DNA of 13,651 nt from an uncultured Collinsella sp. (GTDB lineage Bacteria; Actinomycetota; Coriobacteriia; Coriobacteriales; Coriobacteriaceae): the NCBI GenBank assembly GCA_900762015.1, contig CAAFEX010000002.1, forward strand, positions 1 through 13,651, written 5' to 3'. A program made the position numbers and the translations under genes. The notes under the pieces were generated by a model. That model saw only the letters and a list, made by a program, of their open reading frames with translations, did not search any database and was not told where the DNA came from. This document shows, piece after piece, positions 8,082 to 13,651 of the stretch (position 1 is its first letter; each line of letters starts with the position of its first letter).

Positions 8082-8089
8082 CTATTTCC

Positions 8090-9814
8090 CTACGAGCGCA
8101 GTGTAATTTTATCGCGCAGCGACTTGAGGTCTTCGGTGACGGTGCGGCCTTCCTGGATCATCTTCTGGACCTTTTTGTAGCTCGTACTGACGGTCGAGTG
8201 GTTGCGGTTGCCAAATTCGGCGCCCACCGCCGTGGTCGTCATCTCGCACATCTCGATGGCCAGATAGATGGCAATATGGCGTGCTTTGGCGATATTGGCG
8301 TTGCGACGCGGGCCGATGAGCTCCTCGTGTGTCACGCCGTACTGCTCTTCGATGACGGACTGAACCGTCTGGACGTTGATCTTTTTGGCCGATGTGTCGA
8401 AGTACTGGCTGGCGATGGCGTCGATATCGTCAAAGGTGAGCTCCCCGCCCTCGCGCTCGCGGTCGCCCGCCTCGCCGGCGCAGCGCTCGCAAAAGCTCTC
8501 GAGTTCGCGGATGTTGGTGCCCGAGACCTCGGCCATGTGTTTAAAGTGCTCGTCGGTCAGGTGCCCGCTGTCGCCCCCATAGGCCGCCAGCAGCGAGTCG
8601 TCGCCTGCCTCGGGAGCGGCGACGATGGTGTTCTCGTAATAGCGCTGCAAGATCTTGTATTTCATCTCGTAGCTGGGCTCTGCGACCAGGCAGAGCATGC
8701 CGGCGTTGAAGCGGCTGGTCAGACGCTCGTCCATACTCAGGTCCTTGGGGGCGCGGTCTGCCGCGATGACGACCTTCTTGTTGTTGCGGATGAACTCGTC
8801 CATGAGCTGGAAAAAGTAGTCCACGCTCGCGCGCTTGCCGATGATGTTTTGGATGTCATCGATGATGAGCACGTCCACGCCGTGGTACGCCTGCATGATG
8901 GGGGCGTTGCTCTTCTTTTGGCGGTCGAACTCGGTCATCAGGTCGTCCAGATATGCCTGAGAGTTGGCATACTTGACCTTGATCTCGGGCGACTTCTCGG
9001 CGAGCTCGTTTTTGATGGCAAGCAGCAGGTGCGTCTTGCCCAGGCCCGATTTGCCGTAGATGAACAGTGATGTGCACGTGCCGCGCTCGTCCGCGAGGGC
9101 GGCAAACTTGAGTGCCGAGCGATAGGCATGGCTGTTCTCGGGGCCGTAGACAAAGTTCTCAAAGGTAAATTTTGAGTTCGCGGCGAGCGGGGCTCCATCC
9201 GCATTCTGCTCGGCCGGTACGGTCGGTGCTGGCATGGGTGAAGCGGGGGTCGCAGCTTGCGTGGACTTAGTCGGCGCTCCGCCCTTCATCTGGTTCATCA
9301 TGCGACGAAAATCATCGGCCGAGAGCGTGTTCTTGATTGCAATGCCCGAATCCGCGCCCGCCGCTGCGTCGTGAGCGATAGGCATGTGCGTGACGGGTGC
9401 GTTCGTTGACGTCGCCGCCGCGGTCGGCAACGGTGCCATGGTTTCACGGGAAACATCGCCGTGCTGGTGCTCGATTGTCGGCACGTCGCCTGCGGAGGCC
9501 GGCACCGCCGGGGAAGCAGCGGGCGTCGTGGCGGGCGCCGTCGCGGCAGCAGATTCGGCCGTTGCGCCTTGCGGTGCCACGATGTCGAGCGCGATCGGTG
9601 CAAAGGCGATTTCTTCCAGATAGGCCTCAATAGTCGGCTGATGCTTTTTGAGCTGCGCGATGGCAAAGCGCGAGGGGGCCTCGATCGTGAGCGTATCTTC
9701 GGTCAGGCTTATGGCGCGCGATTGCCCCAGCATGTTGATGAGGCGTGCATCTTGGCCGTCGCGCTGGCAAAAGGCGATGGCATCCCCCAGGATGATGCTT
9801 GCTTCCTCGTCCAC
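8090..9814 (-). CDS. dnaA: Chromosomal replication initiator DnaA
   Basis: AAA+ initiator that binds DnaA boxes and opens oriC. At 574 residues it is long because of an Ala/Pro/Thr-rich domain II (about 80-210). Domain I is about 1-78. The AAA+ domain III has Walker A GKSGLGKT (254-261), Walker B VLIIDD (315-320), sensor 1 near AADRAP (351-356), the arginine-finger region RLTSRFN (364-370) and sensor 2 GTNIRELE (432-439). Domain IV (about 480-574) has the helix-turn-helix with GNRNHSTV at 535-542. Here Asn538 and Ser540 replace E. coli Asp433 and Thr435, two base-contacting residues, while His539 is kept. The start is GTG at 9812-9814 with GGGAG upstream. It follows the ATPase gene by 15 nt and so is the second gene of its operon. 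A parS-like site is embedded in domain II. Confidence 0.97.
   Translation of the reverse strand: MDEEASIILGDAIAFCQRDGQDARLINMLGQSRAISLTEDTLTIEAPSRFAIAQLKKHQPTIEAYLEEIAFAPIALDIVAPQGATAESAAATAPATTPAASPAVPASAGDVPTIEHQHGDVSRETMAPLPTAAATSTNAPVTHMPIAHDAAAGADSGIAIKNTLSADDFRRMMNQMKGGAPTKSTQAATPASPMPAPTVPAEQNADGAPLAANSKFTFENFVYGPENSHAYRSALKFAALADERGTCTSLFIYGKSGLGKTHLLLAIKNELAEKSPEIKVKYANSQAYLDDLMTEFDRQKKSNAPIMQAYHGVDVLIIDDIQNIIGKRASVDYFFQLMDEFIRNNKKVVIAADRAPKDLSMDERLTSRFNAGMLCLVAEPSYEMKYKILQRYYENTIVAAPEAGDDSLLAAYGGDSGHLTDEHFKHMAEVSGTNIRELESFCERCAGEAGDREREGGELTFDDIDAIASQYFDTSAKKINVQTVQSVIEEQYGVTHEELIGPRRNANIAKARHIAIYLAIEMCEMTTTAVGAEFGNRNHSTVSTSYKKVQKMIQEGRTVTEDLKSLRDKITLRS
9440..9455. promoter_or_regulatory. 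parS: parS-like ParB binding site inside dnaA
   Basis: GGTTTCACGGGAAACA matches the widely conserved parS consensus TGTTTCACGTGAAACA at 14 of 16 positions, each half-site having one mismatch. On the minus strand it encodes the end of Asp120 and then VSRET (121-125) of DnaA, in the disordered domain II where a DNA site can be accommodated freely. It lies about 2 kb from the transcription divergence point, the typical place for parS. ParA and ParB genes are not in the window. The related Noc site also has GGGAAA, but the outer bases here fit parS better. Confidence 0.65.
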
Positions 9815-9829
9815 TGTCTCTCCCGTTCT

Positions 9830-11182
9830 TTAGCTCTGAGCTCGCACGCGAGCGGCGCCGAGTTCGGTCAGATGGTATTTCTGGCCATGCTTGATGACCA
9901 AGCCGGCCTGCGCCAAGTCATTGAGCGTGCGTGACCAAGTGGGGGCCGAGTTTCCAAACGCCCTCGCCAGATCGGTTGCACCGCACGCTTGATTTTGCGC
10001 CAGATAGCCCAGCGCGGCGTTGCCGCGATCGCTTACGAACACGTCCGGCTGTGGCTGCGCATACTGATTTGCTGCATTAGGATACATCATTTGAGCTGCT
10101 GATTGTTGAGAACTCTGCATCGGCGGCATTTGCTGTTGAAAACTTTGAGGCCACTGTTGGTAAGGCTGCGGAGTCATCTGCTGGGCCCAGGGGTTGTACT
10201 GCTGCTGCGGCATCTGCTGGTACGGCTGCTGATATCCCTGCTGGTACTGCTGTGGGAACTGCTGGCCATACCCCAGTGGCGGCATCTGCTGATATGGATA
10301 TCCCTGTTGGTACGGCTGATATCCCATTTGCTGGCCACCCGGTGCCCCCGTCGCCTGCTGCATTGCTGCTGCATCCTGATCCGCCAGCGGCATGGCCTCT
10401 GGCACGTTTGGCGGCATCGACATCGATGCCGCCTGGGGCTCTTGTACAGGAAGCATTCCGGGCTGCTGCATCTGTCCCACGGGGGGCTGCATCTGCTGCG
10501 TTGCCATGGGCTGCTGCGCAAAAGCTCCCGGCAGGGGATATGTGGGCTGCTCCGTCTCGGGTCGCACGGCAGCGCCGCGTCCGCCGGCGCGTTCGATTTC
10601 CTGCACGCGTTTAGGGTTCAGGCTTACCGTAACCACGGTGCCGTTGCCCATGTTGTCCTCGATGGACACGGCCCCGCCGGCGTTTTCCAAATACTCCTGC
10701 ACCATGGGAAACCCTGCTCCGGTTCCACGGATATAGCGCTTCATCTTGCTGTTTGCGCTGGTAACGCCAAAGTCGAAAGCGCGCTCCTTGTCGTCGATGC
10801 CGGGCCCCTGATCGGCAAAGCGGATAGTGTCTCCGCCGTCCAGAATCGAGATGATGGGCTCGGCAAAGTGTGCGTGGATAAAGTTTTCGACAATCTCACG
10901 GATGACCATGAGCGAGATATGGCCACCTTGTTCTTTCATGCACTGGTAGACGGTGTTGGTCGTCTCTTCCAAATACGTGCGGACATCTTGCGGATCAATG
11001 ACGATCACGCGCGGTGTCGACAGCATGTCGTCATAGACGGCGATGCGCGCGGCGTACATGGCTTTTGGCGCCTGCGTGGTCGTCTGCTCGCCTTCCTCAC
11101 GCTCTTCGCGCACGCCGGTGATGTGCTCGTTGTCGGGTGCCGGGTCTCCGGAATCGACCATGGTATAAAAGTCGTCAGACAT
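9830..11182 (-). CDS. GHKL ATPase with Q/P/M-rich linker and winged-helix domain
   Basis: Not a gene I can name. Residues 1-41 are acidic and look disordered. Residues about 60-190 form a GHKL (histidine-kinase/anti-sigma-type) ATP-binding domain: N-box EIVEN (96-100), G1 DQGPG (124-128), and G2 GTGAG (153-157) followed by FPMVQEYLENAGG and a GTVVTVSL strand. There is no dimerisation/phospho-acceptor histidine domain and no membrane segment, so it resembles SpoIIAB-like ATPases more than sensor kinases. Residues 211-380 are Q/P/M/Y-rich with no Lys or Arg. Residues about 382-450 look like a winged helix (GATDLARAFG, recognition-like TWSRTLNDLAQAG, wing, then LTELG). The start is ATG at 11180-11182 with no good Shine-Dalgarno. 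It ends 15 nt before dnaA, so the two form an operon reading away from the origin. A role in controlling initiation or dnaA expression is inference from domains and position only. Confidence 0.85.
   Translation of the reverse strand: MSDDFYTMVDSGDPAPDNEHITGVREEREEGEQTTTQAPKAMYAARIAVYDDMLSTPRVIVIDPQDVRTYLEETTNTVYQCMKEQGGHISLMVIREIVENFIHAHFAEPIISILDGGDTIRFADQGPGIDDKERAFDFGVTSANSKMKRYIRGTGAGFPMVQEYLENAGGAVSIEDNMGNGTVVTVSLNPKRVQEIERAGGRGAAVRPETEQPTYPLPGAFAQQPMATQQMQPPVGQMQQPGMLPVQEPQAASMSMPPNVPEAMPLADQDAAAMQQATGAPGGQQMGYQPYQQGYPYQQMPPLGYGQQFPQQYQQGYQQPYQQMPQQQYNPWAQQMTPQPYQQWPQSFQQQMPPMQSSQQSAAQMMYPNAANQYAQPQPDVFVSDRGNAALGYLAQNQACGATDLARAFGNSAPTWSRTLNDLAQAGLVIKHGQKYHLTELGAARVRAQS
10043..10552 (-). 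repeat. Low-complexity Q/P/M/Y-rich coding segment
   Basis: Codons 211-380 of the ATPase/winged-helix gene. I count 50 Gln in 170 residues, 13 Tyr, no Lys and no Arg, with recurring units such as YQQ, MPQQ and QPYQQMPQQQ. At the DNA level the plus strand is full of CTGCTG, TGCTGG and GGCTGCTG runs, which favour slippage. Length may therefore vary between strains. Confidence 0.85.
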
Positions 11183-11264
11183 GCCGCTCGCAATCTTTCA
11201 AAAGGTTTCGAACAAATAGTAGCTCACCGTGCAATGTTTCTCATCTTTCGACAACTTTTCAAAA

Positions 11265-11277
11265 CCTGTTGAAAACT
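11265..11277 (-). repeat. 13-bp origin element, copy 2 (DnaA-box-like)
   Basis: CCTGTTGAAAACT on the plus strand is the exact reverse complement of the copy at 8064-8076. It is preceded by the two-box module TTTCGACAACTTTTCAA (11246-11262), which matches 16 of 17 bases of 8056-8072. Confidence 0.75.
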
Positions 11278-11317
11278 TTGGAAAACGGACGAAAAGTTCT
11301 CAACATTGCCAACATGA

Positions 11318-11330
11318 CCTGTTGAAAACT
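11318..11330 (-). repeat. 13-bp origin element, copy 3 (DnaA-box-like)
   Basis: A second exact CCTGTTGAAAACT, 53 bp from copy 2 and in the same orientation, which is about five helical turns. Confidence 0.75.
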
Positions 11331-11425
11331 CGATGAAATATCGTGAAAAGTTGCCATGCACCGCTAAATCGAGCTCGGCTTATGGGGGAACCGTGTGAAC
11401 TGCGCAACCTTTTACCTTTGATTTC

Positions 11426-11455
11426 TTGACATTTGAACATTGATTTCCCTACAAT
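11426..11455 (+). promoter_or_regulatory. Promoter of the rpmH operon
   Basis: A perfect -35 TTGACA (11426-11431) and a -10 TACAAT (11450-11455, 5 of 6) are separated by 18 bp. They point to rpmH and imply a leader of about 65 nt. This is the clearest housekeeping-sigma promoter in the window and it abuts the upstream origin patch. Confidence 0.85.
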
Positions 11456-11481
11456 CTTCAAGCTCACGTGTCTATATCTGC

Positions 11482-11499
11482 GTCCGCGCCCCCGCGGAC
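11482..11499 (+). other. Hairpin in the rpmH leader
   Basis: GTCCGCG (11482-11488) and CGCGGAC (11493-11499) form a 7-bp G+C-rich stem with a CCCC loop, between the promoter and the Shine-Dalgarno. No U-tract follows, so it is not a terminator. An outer GTGTC (11468-11472) could pair alternatively with GACAC (11497-11501). Confidence 0.45.
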
Positions 11500-11527
11500 A
11501 CTCGAAATGCAGCAGGAGGAACTTAAG

Positions 11528-11662
11528 ATGAAGCGTACGTATCAGCCTAATAAGCGTAAGCGTGCCAAGACCCATGGCTTCCGTGCCCGTATGGCCACTA
11601 AGGGTGGTCGTGCCGTGCTCGCCCGTCGTCGCGCCAAGGGCCGCAAGCGTCTCACTGTCTAG
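11528..11662 (+). CDS. rpmH: 50S ribosomal protein L34 (bL34)
   Basis: A 44-residue, highly basic protein of the large ribosomal subunit that binds 23S rRNA. MKRTYQPNKRKRAKTHGFR is the standard L34 beginning, and the basic tail GRKRLTV is also typical. The start is the ATG at 11528, set by the strong Shine-Dalgarno AGGAGGA at 11514-11520; a longer reading from GTG at 11468 would add leader-derived residues not found in L34. It is the first gene of the plus-strand operon and is transcribed away from the origin. Confidence 0.97.
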   Translation: MKRTYQPNKRKRAKTHGFRARMATKGGRAVLARRRAKGRKRLTV

Positions 11663-11682
11663 CAGCGATACACACATCTCGC

Positions 11683-12021
11683 ATGAAGACTATTAAGTCT
11701 CGGCAAGATTTCGAGCATGTGTTCAGTCAGGGGCGTCGTTTCAATCACCCTCTGATTCGAATGACCATATGTGAATCGGTTGGCGAAGGCGACTCCGGAA
11801 GGGTCGCCTTCGTTGGTGCTAAACGGCTCGGTTGTGCTGTCGTGCGCAACCGTTCTAAGCGTGTGATGCGCGAGGCCGCCCGCAGCTGTGGATTTCCCGT
11901 TGCGGGTTATGACATCATCTTGTTCGCAACTCCCAAGACGAGGGTTTCCTCGCCGCAGGAGATGGACAATGCATTGCGTTCGCTTATGAAACGCGCCGGC
12001 GTTGCCGGGGAGGAGCGATGA
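11683..12021 (+). CDS. rnpA: Ribonuclease P protein component
   Basis: Protein cofactor of RNase P, which binds the catalytic RNA and the 5' leader of precursor tRNA. It has 112 residues. The family signature is VVRNRSKRVMREAAR (53-67), the RNR helix that contacts the RNA, and the N-terminal RQDFEHVFSQGRRF is the usual opening region. It lies 20 nt after rpmH in the conserved rpmH-rnpA pair. The ATG at 11683 has no recognisable Shine-Dalgarno, so translation may depend on rpmH. It overlaps yidD by 4 nt (ATGA). Confidence 0.95.
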   Translation: MKTIKSRQDFEHVFSQGRRFNHPLIRMTICESVGEGDSGRVAFVGAKRLGCAVVRNRSKRVMREAARSCGFPVAGYDIILFATPKTRVSSPQEMDNALRSLMKRAGVAGEER

Positions 12022-12242
12022 GCAATCACGTTTTGCGACGTGTTGCCATCGCTCCTATTCGCATATATCAACAGGTTATTTCGCCCTTATTGCCTGACGC
12101 CTGCATTTATTACCCAACGTGCTCGCAATACGCCGTCCAGGCGATTGAGAAGTACGGTGTTTTGAGAGGCTGCTGGCTTGCCGTGAGGCGCATCGCTCGC
12201 TGCAATCCCCTGCACGTCGGCGGTTATGACCCTGTGCCCTAG
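12018..12242 (+). CDS. yidD: Membrane protein insertion efficiency factor YidD
   Basis: Small membrane-associated protein of the YidD (DUF37) family, encoded between rnpA and yidC in most bacteria and thought to assist YidC-dependent insertion. The 74 residues carry the family pattern: IYQQVISPLLPDACIYYPTC (16-35) with Cys29 and Cys35, then RRIARCNP (57-64) with Cys62, and the terminal GGYDPVP. The N-terminal part is an amphipathic helix rather than a true transmembrane segment. The ATG overlaps the rnpA stop, which indicates translational coupling. Confidence 0.95.
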   Translation: MSNHVLRRVAIAPIRIYQQVISPLLPDACIYYPTCSQYAVQAIEKYGVLRGCWLAVRRIARCNPLHVGGYDPVP

Positions 12243-12271
12243 CGGGCACTCGCTATCGGAGGAAAACTTAC

Positions 12272-13042
12272 ATGTGGGATTGGATCGTTAACATCCTTTT
12301 CGAGCTGCTCAAGCTCATCCAGACCTTTGCGGTCGACTGGGGCCTGTCCATCATCATCCTGGTGGTCATCATCCGTCTGCTGCTGACGCCGCTTATGCTC
12401 AAGTCGAGTAAGTCGACGGCACGCATGCAGGTGCTGCAGCCCAAGATGCTCGAGATCCAGGAGCGCTATGCCGACGATCCCCAGCGTCAGGCCGAGGAGA
12501 TGCAGAAGTTCTACAGCGAGAACAAGTTCAACCCGATGGCTGGTTGTCTGCCGCTGTTGATTCAGATGCCTGTCCTGTTCGCCCTATTTACGCTGCTGCG
12601 TAACCTGCCGAACTACTTTAACGACGGCACGTTCTCGTTCTTTAATATTCTGCCCGACCTGACCACCACGCCGAGTGCCTCCTTTGCCGATGGCTTTATG
12701 GTCGCGCTGCCTGCGCTGGTCTGCCTGATCCTGTTCGCTGTCCTGACCCTGATTCCGCAGCTCTATATGTCGCGCAACCAGACCGGCCAGCAGGCTCAGA
12801 GCATGCGTATGATGGCCGTTGTCATGACGGTCATGATGCTTTGGATGGGCTGGAGCCTTCCCGTTGGTGTTCTGCTGTACTACGACGTCTCGTCTGCTTG
12901 GCAGGTTATCCAGCAGATTTTTGTGACGCAGAAGGTCATCGACAAGGCGAAGGCCGATGAGGAGGAGCGCCTTAAGAACGCGCCGCTGCAGGTTGAGGTC
13001 ACTCGTCGCGAGAAGAAGCCGCGCCCGCACAAGAAGAAGTAG
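12272..13042 (+). CDS. yidC: Membrane protein insertase YidC (Oxa1/Alb3 family)
   Basis: Inserts and folds membrane proteins, alone or with SecYEG. The 256 residues have an N-terminal hydrophobic helix (about 22-44) with Arg35 at the place of the conserved groove arginine, a charged coiled-coil-like loop (about 45-85), further membrane segments near 88-110, 140-165 and two between about 178 and 218, and a basic tail ending PRPHKKK that could touch ribosomal RNA. There is no lipoprotein signal peptide and no periplasmic P1 domain, so it is a short Gram-positive-type form, shorter than the mycobacterial protein. The start is ATG at 12272, with GGAGG at 12258-12262. Confidence 0.95.
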   Translation: MWDWIVNILFELLKLIQTFAVDWGLSIIILVVIIRLLLTPLMLKSSKSTARMQVLQPKMLEIQERYADDPQRQAEEMQKFYSENKFNPMAGCLPLLIQMPVLFALFTLLRNLPNYFNDGTFSFFNILPDLTTTPSASFADGFMVALPALVCLILFAVLTLIPQLYMSRNQTGQQAQSMRMMAVVMTVMMLWMGWSLPVGVLLYYDVSSAWQVIQQIFVTQKVIDKAKADEEERLKNAPLQVEVTRREKKPRPHKKK

Positions 13043-13086
13043 CGGGATATCAATCTTATTTAGGTACCTAACTTTTGGAGTACGTT

Positions 13087-13651
13087 ATGTCTGAAGAGAT
13101 CATCGAGGATATGCTTGAGGAGGTTGCCCCGCAGGTCGCGGGCGATTATCCCGAGATTGCACAGCGCTACAAGGCCGGTGAAGAGCTGACCGACGAGGAG
13201 CTCGACACCATTGCCGATGTCGCGATTTCCATCCTGCGTTCCATCCTTTCGCACTTCGATGCCGCCAACTCTCCTATCGATGAGTATGAGGGCGACGAGG
13301 GTGAGCTGATTTTGGATGTAACGGCTCCCGACCTTGCTGTTCTCATTGGCCGTCATGGTCGCACCCTTGATGCCCTTCAGGTTATGTTCTCATTGCTGGT
13401 GAGCCGCAAGCTCGGCTTTAGGTATCCTGTTGTAGTGGACGTCGAGGGATACAAGAGCCGCCGTCAGGACAAGGTTGCCTCCATGGCTCAGTCTGCTGCC
13501 GAGCGTGCCATCCGCACTCATAAGAGTGTTTCGCTTCCGCCCATGAATGCCTACGAGCGCCGACTGGTTCACATTGCACTTCGTGGTAATGATGCCGTTG
13601 ATACTCATTCTGAGGGTTCTGACCCCGATCGCCATGTGGTGATTGTTGCTC
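13087..13651 (+). CDS. jag: Jag/KhpB-type RNA-binding protein (partial at the right edge)
   Basis: RNA-binding protein with KH and R3H domains, homologous to Jag/KhpB (EloR), linked to cell-envelope control and usually encoded after yidC. The 188 complete codons run off the window. The start is ATG at 13087, with GGAG at 13077-13080, 44 nt after yidC. Residues 1-70 are acidic and helical, with no Jag-N domain, as in other actinobacterial members. The KH domain is about 71-120 with the GXXG loop GRHG (88-91). The R3H-like region is about 125-188 (PPMNAYERRLVHIALRGN), ending in the family-typical RHVVIV. By that comparison, the stop should lie shortly beyond the edge. Confidence 0.92.
   Translation, partial: MSEEIIEDMLEEVAPQVAGDYPEIAQRYKAGEELTDEELDTIADVAISILRSILSHFDAANSPIDEYEGDEGELILDVTAPDLAVLIGRHGRTLDALQVMFSLLVSRKLGFRYPVVVDVEGYKSRRQDKVASMAQSAAERAIRTHKSVSLPPMNAYERRLVHIALRGNDAVDTHSEGSDPDRHVVIVA

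Larger units (their letters stand above)
7852..8089. other. oriC: Origin of replication patch between dnaA and dnaN
   Basis: Non-coding 238 bp between the dnaA stop and the dnaN start, the usual oriC site in Actinobacteria. Starting from dnaA it contains a cluster of DnaA-box-like 9-mers, mostly on the plus strand: TTTTCAACA (8066-8074), GTTTCGACA (8055-8063), TTTTAGACA (8033-8041), TTTTCATCA (8012-8020), TTTTCCACG (7984-7992) and, on the minus strand, TAATCAACA (7911-7919). These are followed by DnaA-trios and an AT-rich stretch against dnaN. Box identity is by similarity to TTWTNCACA; none is an exact E. coli-type TTATCCACA. Confidence 0.85.
11183..11425. other. oriC: Upstream origin patch between the ATPase gene and rpmH
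   Basis: Most of the 345-bp divergent intergenic region. It has low G+C for this genome and is rich in TTTTC/GAAAA motifs. Box-like sites: CTTTCGACA (11245-11253, plus), TTTTCAACA twice on the minus strand (11267-11275 and 11320-11328) and TTCTCAACA (11297-11305, plus). TTTTCAA (11256-11262) and TTGAAAA (11269-11275) form a 7-bp inverted repeat with a 6-bp interval. The promoter of the ATPase-dnaA operon should lie here; TACTAT on the minus strand (11216-11221) is a possible -10, without a good -35. The shared elements with the dnaA-dnaN gap suggest a bipartite origin. Confidence 0.7.

Noticed and set aside
6109..8106. A 665-codon open frame on the plus strand across recF, dnaN and the origin
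   Set aside because: It is antisense to two certain genes and reads through the AT-rich origin, where its translation (YRYKYLNNSNSTDET) changes composition abruptly.
8198..9070. A 290-codon open frame on the plus strand opposite dnaA
   Set aside because: Antisense of the AAA+ domain of dnaA, with no motif and no convincing start signal.
10103..11272. A 389-codon open frame on the plus strand opposite the ATPase gene
   Set aside because: Its Leu/Arg/His-rich sequence is the complement of the Gln-rich linker. The minus-strand reading has GHKL and winged-helix motifs, so the plus reading is a shadow.
11341..11351. Second parS site at TCGTGAAAAG
   Set aside because: Only one half-site resembles parS and the other half is missing.
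11468..11527. GTG at 11468 as the rpmH start
   Set aside because: It would prepend 20 residues translated from the leader hairpin. L34 starts MKRTYQP, and the Shine-Dalgarno sits 7 nt before that ATG.
11300..11677. A 125-codon open frame on the minus strand over rpmH
   Set aside because: It is opposite the L34 gene and its promoter and has no family resemblance.

Overview
This is an origin-of-replication window from an actinobacterial chromosome, most likely class Coriobacteriia (Collinsella or a close relative). That placement is inferred from the G+C-rich coding sequence, the gene order gyrA-gyrB-dciA-recF-dnaN-dnaA | rpmH-rnpA-yidD-yidC-jag, a short YidC, and a Jag protein without the Jag-N domain. 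No 16S rRNA or other taxonomic marker is present.

Layout. Every gene to the left of about 11183 is on the minus strand and every gene to the right of about 11528 is on the plus strand, so transcription diverges from the origin. From left to right: a plus-oriented hairpin from an unseen neighbour (26-51); a strong minus-strand terminator (120-152) that ends gyrA; the gyrB-gyrA operon; a second minus-strand terminator (5026-5055); the dnaN-recF-dciA operon; a 238-bp origin patch between dnaA and dnaN; dnaA; a 450-residue GHKL-ATPase/winged-helix protein 15 bp upstream of dnaA in the same operon; a second 345-bp origin patch holding the rpmH promoter; then rpmH-rnpA-yidD-yidC and a jag gene cut by the window edge.

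Origin. The two intergenic patches share an exact 13-bp element, AGTTTTCAACAGG (once in the dnaA-dnaN gap, twice in the upstream gap), and a two-box module TTTCGACAA-S-TTTTCAA, so the origin looks bipartite. The dnaA-dnaN patch also has five consecutive DnaA-trio triplets between a DnaA-box-like site and a very AT-rich stretch beside dnaN, in the order described for Bacillus subtilis. A 14/16 match to the ParB site parS lies inside the dnaA coding sequence and encodes VSRET in the disordered domain II.

How it fits together. DnaA, DciA (probable helicase loader), DnaN and RecF supply initiation, loading, processivity and repair. GyrB/GyrA relax the topological load. RpmH/RnpA/YidD/YidC/Jag link ribosome production, RNA processing and membrane-protein insertion to the origin. 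The least explained gene is the ATPase/winged-helix protein co-transcribed with dnaA: its domains and place suggest an ATP-dependent regulator of initiation or of the dnaA operon, but this is inference. GyrA has Phe at the position of E. coli Ser83, which predicts reduced fluoroquinolone susceptibility.
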